Shown: one piece after another, positions 25,379 through 33,042 of the stretch
Layout of the letters: each line of letters begins with the position of its first letter
Numbering within the stretch: the stretch's first letter is position 1
Assembly: GCA_963755985.1 (NCBI GenBank)
Contig: CAVWLO010000004.1
Span: forward strand, 434,001 to 498,000
From: DASXMT01 sp963755985
GTDB lineage: Bacteria > Actinomycetota > Acidimicrobiia > Acidimicrobiales > RAAP-2
DNA: 64,000 nt
Direction of reading: 5' to 3'
Notes under the pieces: generated by a model
Database searches by the model: none
What the model saw: the letters and a program-made list of their open reading frames with translations, nothing else
Told to the model about the DNA's origin: nothing
Program-made: the position numbers and the translations under genes

Positions 25379-26759
25379 CGTGGGACTCCTTCGAGCCTGT
25401 GGGCTGGGACTCCTTGCAGATGAGGCGGAAGGAGGGTTGGCTCGCCGCCGGCCTCGGCCAGAGCGATCGAGGCTGCCGTCTGCCCGCTGCGCACCGCGCC
25501 CTCCATGGTCGCCGGCCAGCCCGTGTCGCACCACGCCCCGGCTAGCGCCAGTCCGGTGAGGCCGGTCCTCGAGGAGGGCCGCAGGGCGGCTGTCCCAGGG
25601 ACGGCACGGAAGGTGGCCGCGTGCTCGCGGCTGACGGTGCCGTCGACCAGGCGAGCGTGTCGGGCCGCCGGGAGCAGGTCGTCGAGGGCCTGTCGGAATG
25701 AGCGCACCAGATCCTCGGGGCGCCGGCCGACGTAGGAATCGGCCGCAGACAACGAGATGGCCAGGCACTGCCCGTCGGCCACACCGGACGAGGCCGTCCT
25801 GTCGAAGAGGAACTGGATCGGGGTGCCCACGCCGGCGGCCATGGGGAGGTCGGTCACCCGGCGATCGAGCACCAGGTGGACGTTGACAATGGGCGAGGAG
25901 CCGAGCCGGTCGATACCGGAAAGGACGCCGTCGGGCACGAGGGCCACGGCCACCTCGGGTGGGGTGGCCACGACGGCCGAATCGGCACGCACCGGGCCGT
26001 CGGGGGTGGTGACGGACCAGCTGCCGTCGGCCGAGCGGGAGACCCCTCCGACTCGGGACCCGAGCCGCACGTCGACCCCGGCGGCCGCCAGAGCCTGTGA
26101 TCCGTTCTCGGCGTGCAGCTGCCGCAGAGGCACCTGGGACCACCCGATGTCCCCGCCGTCAGCGCTGTCGAGCAGACCGGTTCGGAAGACCTTGACCGCC
26201 ATGGCCAGCGACGCCTCGGCGGCGGGCACGTTGACTGTGGGAAGGGTGATCAGATCCCAGAGCCGCTCGACGGCCCGAGCGCTCTGCCCGTGATCGGCCA
26301 GCCACCGGCCGAAGGTGACCGTGTCCAGTGCGGGGTCGTCAGGATCGAGGTTGCGCATGGCCAGGACAGCGCGCCCGAGCCCGGCCCGTTCGCCCAGGCC
26401 GAGGAACCGGTAACGGGCCAGCGAGCCGGCGAGGTGAAAGGGGGCGGGTAGGCCGGTGCGGGTGATGGAGGCCTTGCCCCCCCCGGGGCCAGGACGGGCA
26501 CCTCGAGCCGAGGCTGGAGCGACACGTCGCCGGTGGCCCCGATCCGGTCCAGGAAGCCCCGGTAAGCGGTGCAGCACCGCATGAAGACGTGCTGGCCGTT
26601 GTCGAACCAGAGACCGTTGCGCCGGAACGACCAGGTGAGCCCGCCCAACCGGGCCCGCCGCTCGAAGAGGACGACGTCGGCCCCACCGTCGGCGGCTGCC
26701 AGTGCCGCGCTGACGCCGGCCAGGCCCCCTCCGACGACGGCGATGCGCGGGCGGCTCAC
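25375..26759 (-). pseudogene. hpnE: Squalene-associated FAD-dependent desaturase HpnE, frame-disrupted
   Basis: HpnE oxidises hydroxysqualene to squalene. The N-terminal part, from GTG at 26759, reads RPRIAVVGGGLAGVSAALAA (FAD-binding) then LGGLTWSFRRNGLWFDNGQH. The rest, from KASITRTGLPAPFHLAG to GLALAGAWCDTGWPATMEGA, is in another frame. The switch falls in a run of eight C (plus strand, 26477-26484); one more base would restore a single 461-codon frame. Both halves are well conserved and flanking junctions still overlap (GTGA, ATGA), so a sequencing indel is at least as likely as real inactivation. Confidence 0.85.
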
Positions 26760-27595
26760 GGGGTGCCACCGGAGATGCTGCGCAGGGCGATGTACCCCTT
26801 CTCCCACGCCGGCAGCGACACCCGCCCGCGGGTCACGGCCATCGGGTCCCGCTCGATGCGGGTGAGCAGGCGACGGTAGATGCCCGCCATGGCCGACACG
26901 CAGGCACGGCTCCTCCGGTCGAGCAACGGGAGCAGCTGGAGCCCCCGATCGAACCACTCCCGTGCACGCACGCACTCGAAGGTCACGAGGTCAGCAACGG
27001 CCGATGGCGGCCCACTCAGGTCGGGCGGGCACCCCACTGTTTCCGCGTCCTCGGTCGGCAGGTAGACGCGACCGCGCTCGCCGTCCTCGATGATGTCGCG
27101 GAGGATGTTGGTCAGCTGGAGGGCCACCCCGAGGTCGTCGGCCAGCGGGTTGGCCACGTGCACGTCGTCCACCCCGAAGATGGCGAGTGACAGGCGACCC
27201 ACCGAGCCCGCCACCCGGCGGCAATAGCCCACCAGGTCGTCGATAGTCGCGTACTCGGCCCCCTCGACGTCCAGCACACACCCGTCGATCAGTTCGCCGA
27301 ACGCGGCCATGGGCAGCCCGTAGCGGGCTGCGGCATGGGCGACACCGGCGAGCACCGGGTCGTCGGTGTCGGCCGAGATGGGCTCGAGGTCCTTGCGGAC
27401 GGCGGCCAGGTCCTCGAGGCGCTGGGCGGCCGGTGCGTCGCCGTCGCCGATGTCGTCGATCCTCCTCGCCAGGGCGTAGACCGCCGAGAGGGCGTGCCGC
27501 TCGGGCTCTTTGAGCAGGCGGATGCCGTAGGCGAAATTCTTGGCCTCATGGCGGGTGATGGCCTCGCACTGGCGATAGGCAGCATCGGCGTTCAT
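26756..27595 (-). CDS. hpnD: Presqualene diphosphate synthase HpnD
   Basis: HpnD condenses two farnesyl diphosphates to presqualene diphosphate. The 279-aa protein starts AYRQCEAITRHEAKNFAYGI and has both Asp-rich motifs: YALARRIDDIGDGD and LTNILRDIIEDGERGRVYLP. RVAGSVGRLSL is also conserved. Its ATG overlaps the hpnC stop (ATGA) and its stop overlaps the hpnE start (GTGA). Confidence 0.94.
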   Translation of the reverse strand: MNADAAYRQCEAITRHEAKNFAYGIRLLKEPERHALSAVYALARRIDDIGDGDAPAAQRLEDLAAVRKDLEPISADTDDPVLAGVAHAAARYGLPMAAFGELIDGCVLDVEGAEYATIDDLVGYCRRVAGSVGRLSLAIFGVDDVHVANPLADDLGVALQLTNILRDIIEDGERGRVYLPTEDAETVGCPPDLSGPPSAVADLVTFECVRAREWFDRGLQLLPLLDRRSRACVSAMAGIYRRLLTRIERDPMAVTRGRVSLPAWEKGYIALRSISGGTP

Positions 27596-28614
27596 GCTGC
27601 GGCCCCTCCGGCGGATGATGGGACACGACTCGATGATGCGGCCTGGTCGGGCGATGCGGCCTGGTCGGGCGATGCGGCCTGGTCGGGCGATGCGGCCTGG
27701 TCGGGCGATACGGCTTGGTCGGGCGATGCGGCCTGGTCGGGCGATGCGGCCTGGTCGGGCGATGCGAAAAATGTGGCCAGCAGGCGGGCACCGAGCCCGA
27801 GAGGCCGGGGCCTGCACCGCGTCCCCAATACGTCGTACCCGGCGCGCTGGATGGCGTCGAGGGCCGCCTCTCCGCCGCCCACGAAACCGGCGACTGCGGC
27901 GCGCGGTTGCCAGGGAAGGCTCCGGGCCAGGGGGCGACCCGAGGCCAGGTGTCGGCGTGCCCGGTTGACGTGCACGGCCACCAGTCGTTGGAGCGACGGG
28001 CCGGCCCGGGAAGCCGACAACTCGTGCTCGGTGACCCCGAAGGTCCTTCGGTCGCGAGCCGGGAGGTAGATCCTGCCGCGAGCGGCGTCCTCGCCGATGT
28101 CCTGGAGGTGCTCTGTCAACTGCAGCCCGATGCACACCTCGTCGGACAGGGCGACCCGCGCCGGTGTGCTGACGCCGAAGACCAAGAGCACCAGCCGGCC
28201 GACTGGGACGGCGGACAGCTGGCAGTAGTCGACCAGATCCTCGATCGTCTCGTAACGCCGGATCGTCTGATCGAGCCGGTTGGCCTCGATCAAGGCGCGA
28301 AAGGGGTCGAGGGGCAAGCTCAGTTCTGACAAGGTCGGCATCAGCCGCACGAGGATGGGATGGTTGGCCGTACCCTCATTGGCCCGCTCGAGCTCGGACT
28401 CGAGCCAGTCGAGCTGGGACACGCGGTCGCCTTCGACCTCGTCGCCGATGTCGTCGGCCAGGCGGGCGAACCCGTAGATGGCCAACAGGTGGGAGCGCAC
28501 TCGGCGGGGGAGGAAGAACGAGGCCACGGGGAAGTTCTCCGACTGGGCCTGATCCAGGATCGCGCCGGACTCAAGGTCTGGGATCGATGGTGGAACTCCT
28601 GGGGAGTGTGGCAC
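27592..28614 (-). CDS. hpnC: Hydroxysqualene synthase HpnC with repeat tail
   Basis: HpnC converts presqualene diphosphate to hydroxysqualene. The 340-aa protein begins with a short variable stretch, then SENFPVASFFLPRRVRSHLLAIYGFARLADDIGDE (first Asp-rich motif) and LQLTEHLQDIGEDAARGRIYLP (second). After the core ends near FASPDQ it carries seven copies of a hexapeptide ASPDQA and a Ser/Ala tail, which is unusual for the family. The GTG at 28614 has GAAGGT upstream. It is the first gene of the operon and lies 16 bp from the palindromic operator. Confidence 0.92.
   Translation of the reverse strand: MPHSPGVPPSIPDLESGAILDQAQSENFPVASFFLPRRVRSHLLAIYGFARLADDIGDEVEGDRVSQLDWLESELERANEGTANHPILVRLMPTLSELSLPLDPFRALIEANRLDQTIRRYETIEDLVDYCQLSAVPVGRLVLLVFGVSTPARVALSDEVCIGLQLTEHLQDIGEDAARGRIYLPARDRRTFGVTEHELSASRAGPSLQRLVAVHVNRARRHLASGRPLARSLPWQPRAAVAGFVGGGEAALDAIQRAGYDVLGTRCRPRPLGLGARLLATFFASPDQAASPDQAASPDQAVSPDQAASPDQAASPDQAASPDQAASSSRVPSSAGGAAA
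27635..27760. repeat. 18-bp tandem repeat (seven copies) in the 3' end of hpnC
   Basis: The unit GATGCGGCCTGGTCGGGC is repeated seven times without spacers from 27635; the fifth copy (27707-27724) has two changes. It is in frame and encodes the ASPDQA hexapeptide repeat of HpnC. Every copy keeps the frame, as expected if the protein tolerates length changes there. Confidence 0.92.
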
Positions 28615-28630
28615 GTTTGACCGGACCTTC

Positions 28631-28668
28631 GTATAACAATGGTGACCAGCGGTTCACCATTGTTATAC
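28631..28668. promoter_or_regulatory. Perfect palindromic operator upstream of the hopanoid operon
   Basis: GTATAACAATGGTGA (28631-28645) is the exact reverse complement of TCACCATTGTTATAC (28654-28668), with an 8-bp spacer. A 15-bp perfect dyad so AT-rich stands out against the local GC content. It overlaps the probable -10 box and ends 16 bp before the hpnC start, so a bound dimer would block transcription. The regulator encoded just upstream is the obvious candidate ligand. Confidence 0.8.
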
Positions 28669-28689
28669 ATCGCCATCGGCAGGGGGCAA
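28662..28689 (-). promoter_or_regulatory. Probable hpnC promoter
   Basis: On the minus strand TTGCCC (28684-28689) is followed after 16 bp by TATAAC (28662-28667). The -10 box lies within one arm of the palindrome. A start near 28655 would leave a leader of about 40 nt before the hpnC GTG. Confidence 0.55.
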
Positions 28690-28768
28690 ACATCCCACCC
28701 GAACAGGGATATTGCCCGTTCCGTATGGTTTGCCGACGGCCCGGATCAGGCCGTCTGAGAACGCCCGT

Positions 28769-29842
28769 TCACCGCATGCCCATCGAGACCCGGAACAGCC
28801 GCAGCAAGGCGTTGTCCGCCACCCGGCGTCCGGCGCTCAGGGCCGCATGGCCCTTGGCCCGGAGATGGGGTGACACCCGTCCGGCGATTCCCTCGGTGAT
28901 CCCCGATGCGATGCCGGCGACGTCTGTCTCCCCCCGGAGCTCGCGCGTCATGATCTCGAGGTACAGGGGGACGAAGGGCTTGAGCAGCGTGGCCAGCTCG
29001 GCCACGGCCTTCGTCTCGCTCATCGGCTCGTTGAGGGTGTCAAGCCCTTCGCCCACGGCGTCGACGGTCGACAGGGCAGCGGCCAGGAAGATGTCGTGCT
29101 TCGAATCGAAGTAGCGGTAGAACGAGCCTTTTGCGATGCCGGCGGCCTCGCAGATCTGGCCGACGTTCACCGTCGCGTAGCCCTCCGAAGCGAACGCCTG
29201 GCGGGCGGCCGCCAGCAGCCGGGCCGCGGGGAATGATGGCTCCGACCGGACGAGGTAGGTGGTCACGATCTGGTCCCACAACTCGACCGAATACGGTTCC
29301 GTCCGCTCGACGGCCAGAAGCTCGGGCAAGAGCTCGCCGATGGACGGGAGGGAGAGTCGCCACCGGTCCCGGAGCAACCGGATCAGCTTGAGCGCCTCGA
29401 CGTGCCGCTCGTCGTACAGGAAGCGCTTCGACTCGATGGCGGTGGGCTCGGGCACCAGGCCCAGCCGGCGATAGTGGTGAATGCTGGGTACCGGGACTCC
29501 TGAGCGCTCCGCCAGCTCGGCCACGGTGAGCAGGGCTGTGGTGAACACGGCCGTGGCGTCGACAACCGGCCCGGCCACGAGGGTATCCCCACTGGCCGGC
29601 GCGCCGGGGGCGGCATAGTCCTCGGGGTTCCCAGTTGCTAACCCTTCGACGGCCCCGGCGGCTGACGCGTCGGGACCCCCGCCGGTCGACGGGCCGGCAC
29701 CCCCGCCGGTCGACGGGCCGGCACCCCCGCCGGTCGACGCGTCGGCATCCCCGGCTATAGACCCGTTGACGGCCACAGTGGCCTCGAACCCTTCGGGAGC
29801 AGGAGGCGACCATCGCGATTGATTCCGGCGCTTACGGGTCAT
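28769..29842 (-). CDS. Dual-HTH transcriptional regulator: MerR-type domain fused to TetR-type domain
   Basis: A 357-aa protein. A low-complexity N-terminus includes an 8-residue Gly/Pro/Ser repeat (24-bp DNA unit three times, 29676-29747). Then comes a MerR-type HTH, LLTVAELAERSGVPVPSIHHYRRLGLVPEP, and a helical stretch. After that is a full TetR HTH, LLAAARQAFASEGYATVNV and AAGIAKGSFYRYFDSKHDIF, with a TetR-like C-terminal ligand domain. A GGAGGG site precedes the ATG. The gene lies directly upstream of the hpnC operator on the same strand, suggesting control of hopanoid synthesis. Confidence 0.85.
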   Translation of the reverse strand: MTRKRRNQSRWSPPAPEGFEATVAVNGSIAGDADASTGGGAGPSTGGGAGPSTGGGPDASAAGAVEGLATGNPEDYAAPGAPASGDTLVAGPVVDATAVFTTALLTVAELAERSGVPVPSIHHYRRLGLVPEPTAIESKRFLYDERHVEALKLIRLLRDRWRLSLPSIGELLPELLAVERTEPYSVELWDQIVTTYLVRSEPSFPAARLLAAARQAFASEGYATVNVGQICEAAGIAKGSFYRYFDSKHDIFLAAALSTVDAVGEGLDTLNEPMSETKAVAELATLLKPFVPLYLEIMTRELRGETDVAGIASGITEGIAGRVSPHLRAKGHAALSAGRRVADNALLRLFRVSMGMR

Positions 29843-30078
29843 CGCCCTCCTTGCTCGTCGTCATGGTAGCCCTCACGTGGCCAACAACCTGTTCGCGGGC
29901 GGTGAGGTTCGATTCGCTTCACTGTGCCATCCGGCGGGGTTCCTACCCGGATCGCCGGTCGGACACAACCACGCCGGGACCACGAAGTGGTGTCGCCCGG
30001 TCGGGCCGCGCCTCGCCACACCTCCTCGCCGTTCTCCGGGACCCCTAGGATGACCAGGCGATCGAGTCTCTTGGGGGT

Positions 30079-30913
30079 GTGTTCGTGGGCAAAGACGGCA
30101 TGGCTCCATCGAGGGTGGTCGGGGCCGCGGTCGGCCTGGCCCTGGCGGCCAACTATGTGCCGAGTACGGTCACACTCGGGCAGTGGAGCCGGTTGCGATC
30201 CCTTCCCCGCGAACTCTGTCGGTGGCGGGGACCGAAGGGGAGACAGGTGGCGCTCACCTTCGACGACGGCCCGAACCGACATACCACGCCACGTTTGCTC
30301 GATCGCCTCGACGAGTTGGGCCTTCGCGGCACCTTCTTCTGCGTGGGCTCGTTCGTCGAGCGCGACCGGGACGTCGTCGACGAAATCGCCCGCCGGGGCC
30401 ACCAGGTGGAGACCCATGGCTATCGCCATGAGCACCACCTCCTCCGGTCCCCGCGGTGGATCGTCAACGACCTGCGACGGGCGGTCGAGGTCATGGACGG
30501 GTGCGGCCATCCCTCGTCGTGGTACCGGCCTTCCTACGGTCAAGCCACCGGCACCACCCTGGTGGCCGCCCGGGCGCTCGGGCTCCGGACGGTGCTGTGG
30601 TCGTCATGGGGGCGGGAGTGGGCCACGAACGATCCCGACGAGGTAGCGGAGCGCGTCATCGGCGGGCTCGGCGGAGGGGCGATCGTCCTGCTCCACGACA
30701 ACGACGAGCTGGGTTCGCCGGGCATGTGGCAGCGTCGGCCACGACGCCCTGCCCCGGTTGGGCGCGGAGCTCGAACGCCGGGAACTGGTTGCCGTCACGC
30801 TTGACCAGCTGGTCCCCGGACGCCGATCGCAGAGCGGCGCTTCACAATGCTCGGAACACGGCCGCGGCCGCTGTGGCGACGAAGCGGTTGAGTCGGAGTC
30901 TCGGGGCGGTTGA
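30079..30913 (+). pseudogene. Polysaccharide deacetylase (NodB family), frame-disrupted near C-terminus
   Basis: The N-terminal part has a hydrophobic segment, then the NodB core: VALTFDDGPNRHTTPRLLD, GTFFCVGSFVER, GHQVETHGYRHEHHLL (His metal ligands), WYRPSYG and VLLHDNDE. Such enzymes remove acetyl groups from N-acetylglucosamine polymers or related glycans. After GMWQR the family continuation (VGHDALPRLGAELERRELVA) is in the next frame from about 30734 to the stop at 30913, implying one extra or two missing bases near 30733. A 22-bp direct repeat lies at its 3' end. The start is taken at GTG 30079; ATG 30100 is possible. Confidence 0.72.
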
Positions 30914-31014
30914 GTCGGAGCCTCGGGGCGGTGAATCGAAGTCGGAGGGGCCGCTCAAAGCGCCGCTCACGCCCGGTTCCGCTGCTCACGACAGCACCCG
31001 CTCTTCGGGCGCAG

Positions 31015-31821
31015 CTATGAGACAGTGGCACCGTCGATGGGCAGCACCACGCCGGACAGGTAGTCGGACTCAGCGCCGGACAGGAACCCGACGACCTTCG
31101 CGCAGTCCTCCGTGCTGGCCGGGCGGCCGAGGGCGTTCATGGCGTTGATCGAGACCAGGGTGTCGGATCCCATCGACTCGAAGGCCAGGGCCAGGCGCCC
31201 GGTGGCCACATACCCCGGAGCGATGCAGTTGGCGGTGATGCCCGAGGACCCCAGGTCCTGGGCCAGGTACCGGGTGTACATGGCGATGCCAGCCTTGGCC
31301 ACGCCGTAGTGGGCATAGGCACCCTCCCGGCCGCCCCGTAGTCCCGAGATGCTGGCCACGGTTACGATCTTCCCTGAGCCCTGGCGCTTGAGGAGCGGGG
31401 CGACGGCGACACACGTGTTGACCGTGCCGTACACGTTCTTTCTCATGACTGCATCGAACTCATCGAGATCGAGCTCGGACGCCCGGCCCTCGAACGGCGA
31501 GCCGAGGCCTCCGCCGGCGTTGCAGATGACGATGTCGAGCCTCGACCACGCCTCCTCGATGGTGGCCACCGCCTGTCGCATGGCGTCAAGATCGGTGACG
31601 TCGGACTCGAGGGCCAGGGTACGCCGGCCCAGAGCGAGGACCTCCTCGGCGGTCGTGTCCGCGGTCATGAGCACTGCCTCTGACTCGTACTCGCGATACG
31701 AGTGCAGGTCGATATCGAGCACGGCCACGTCGGCGCCCAACCCGGCCAGGTGGAGGGCGTAGGCCCGACCCAGTCCCCGTGCCGCCCCGGTCACCAGCGC
31801 GGTCTTCCCCTCGAGTGTCAT
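31015..31821 (-). CDS. SDR oxidoreductase, mycofactocin-coupled type
   Basis: A 268-aa SDR with ALVTGAARGLGRAYALHLAG, NAGGG and the active-site YGVAKAG. After the second strand it has an insertion, DIDLHSYREYESEAVL...TAEEVLALGRR, then LESDVTD. This matches the extra segment of mycofactocin-associated SDRs that hold NAD non-exchangeably and pass electrons to mycofactocin. The assignment rests on that insertion only; no mycofactocin genes are in the window. It follows the CMD gene by 12 bp. Confidence 0.78.
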   Translation of the reverse strand: MTLEGKTALVTGAARGLGRAYALHLAGLGADVAVLDIDLHSYREYESEAVLMTADTTAEEVLALGRRTLALESDVTDLDAMRQAVATIEEAWSRLDIVICNAGGGLGSPFEGRASELDLDEFDAVMRKNVYGTVNTCVAVAPLLKRQGSGKIVTVASISGLRGGREGAYAHYGVAKAGIAMYTRYLAQDLGSSGITANCIAPGYVATGRLALAFESMGSDTLVSINAMNALGRPASTEDCAKVVGFLSGAESDYLSGVVLPIDGATVS

Positions 31822-31833
31822 GGGGTCCGCCGA

Positions 31834-32799
31834 TCAGACGCTGACCGGTGCCTCCAGCCCGAACAGTACGTCGCCGTCGTCGGCCAGGTCGTAGTACTCG
31901 ACGCCTTCGGTCACGTGGGCTTCGTCACCGGCCAGGGCCACCGCTACCTTCTGCGCGCTGTTGCGCAGGATGTCGAAGACGATCTCCACTACCTCGGCCG
32001 GGTCGAAATAGGTGCGGACCTGGACCACTAGCTCAGCAGTGATCTCGGCCGGTTGGGTGATGACTGCGTCGGTGAGCCGGAGCGCCACCTTGTGGCGCTC
32101 GATGAGGTCGGTCGTCTCGTACCAGTCGATCTTGGTGAACATCGATTCGTCGGCGCCAGCTCTGACGGCCTGGACCGAGCGCGTCGACTGGCAGATGCGG
32201 CAGTTGTGCTGGCGCGCCCCTCGGAGCCGGACCAGCTCGGTGGTGACCGGATCGAGCCGATCCATCCGGGCGATGGTCTTCATCAGGTCGTCGAACCGCT
32301 CCCCTAGGTCGGCCGCGGCCGGCCGGTCATCACCGAAGATTCCGCCCGACTCTCGCACGTCGAAGAGGCGGGCAACGGTCAGCTCCAACCGTCGCTCGTA
32401 GTCGAAGGCGTACAGTCCGATGACGAAGCCACCTAGCTGTTCAGGCGGCAGCTGAGTGCTCAGGGCATCCCGGTCGGCGTCGCAGATGCCGGCCACATCG
32501 ATCACGAACCGTTCGGTGAAGTCCAAGACCACACGCTCGGTCTCGGTGAACAACGACGAGGTCGGCCATTCGGCCAGGGCTGCCAACTTGTCGGCGCGCA
32601 GCCGGGGCGCGCCGGGTGGCCTGCGCTCGCTGGACTCCGGGTCGCGCAAGAGCATGGCGATGCGGTTCCGCGCCAATTCGAGTAGCTCGGGGTTGGCCGC
32701 GCTCCACACGCTGTCGCTTAGAGCGTTCAAGGCGAGCAGGGCCTCAGGGGCCAGGCGGGGCCTGGGGTCCTCGCCCGTAGTCAGGGTGATCCAGTCCAT
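31834..32799 (-). CDS. Carboxymuconolactone decarboxylase (AhpD-fold) family protein, two-domain
   Basis: A 321-aa protein. The C-terminal half has RLRGARQHNCRICQSTRSVQA, the Cys-x2-Cys of the CMD/AhpD fold, with KVALRLTDAVI following. The N-terminal half (LFTETERVVLDFTERFVID) looks like a second, Cys-less copy of the fold. Family members are peroxidase-linked thiol proteins or decarboxylases; which applies is unknown. It is upstream of the SDR on the same strand with a 12-bp gap, forming a likely operon. Confidence 0.75.
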   Translation of the reverse strand: MDWITLTTGEDPRPRLAPEALLALNALSDSVWSAANPELLELARNRIAMLLRDPESSERRPPGAPRLRADKLAALAEWPTSSLFTETERVVLDFTERFVIDVAGICDADRDALSTQLPPEQLGGFVIGLYAFDYERRLELTVARLFDVRESGGIFGDDRPAAADLGERFDDLMKTIARMDRLDPVTTELVRLRGARQHNCRICQSTRSVQAVRAGADESMFTKIDWYETTDLIERHKVALRLTDAVITQPAEITAELVVQVRTYFDPAEVVEIVFDILRNSAQKVAVALAGDEAHVTEGVEYYDLADDGDVLFGLEAPVSV

Positions 32800-32890
32800 G
32801 ACTCATAGTGTTTCAGGATTGGCGTCGTGCGGCTGGCCGGGCCGGCACGGGCTCGCTTGCTCGACTCACTCGACTCACTGCACGGCGGGC

Positions 32891-32967
32891 GCAACCGGCG
32901 CAACCGGCGCAACCGGCGCAACCGGCGCAACCGGCGCAACCGGCGCACCGCAACCGGCGCAACCGGC
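32891..32967. repeat. 9-bp tandem repeat
   Basis: GCAACCGGC is repeated six times from 32891, followed by a truncated copy (GCACC) and two further full copies ending at 32967. It is non-coding and sits just before the promoter of the MFS gene. Confidence 0.9.
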
Positions 32968-32972
32968 GCAGG

Positions 32973-33018
32973 TTGACAGCGTGGGCCCTATTTCAATACA
33001 ATCCGTCTTGATTTTGAA
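32973..33018 (+). promoter_or_regulatory. Promoter and candidate operator of the MFS-TetR pair
   Basis: TTGACA (32973-32978), an exact -35 box, is followed after 18 bp by TACAAT (32997-33002). An imperfect inverted repeat, TTCAA at 32992-32996 and TTGAA at 33014-33018, overlaps the -10 box. This is a plausible site for the TetR encoded after the transporter. Confidence 0.65.
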
Positions 33019-33042
33019 TAAGGGGCTGGGCGTGCCTGAGAG

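Noticed and set aside
28631..28668. Intrinsic terminator of the MerR-TetR gene
   Set aside because: No T run follows on the minus strand, the arms are AT-rich and symmetrical, and it overlaps promoter boxes; operator is the better reading, though a weak hairpin in RNA is possible.
32804..32810. CATAGTG upstream of the CMD gene as another copy of the island motif
   Set aside because: It is on the opposite strand to the rule seen in the island, lacks the TATGAT extension and has a mismatch in the core.
32891..32967. CRISPR-like or IS-derived repeats
   Set aside because: A simple contiguous 9-bp microsatellite, with no transposase or terminal inverted repeats.
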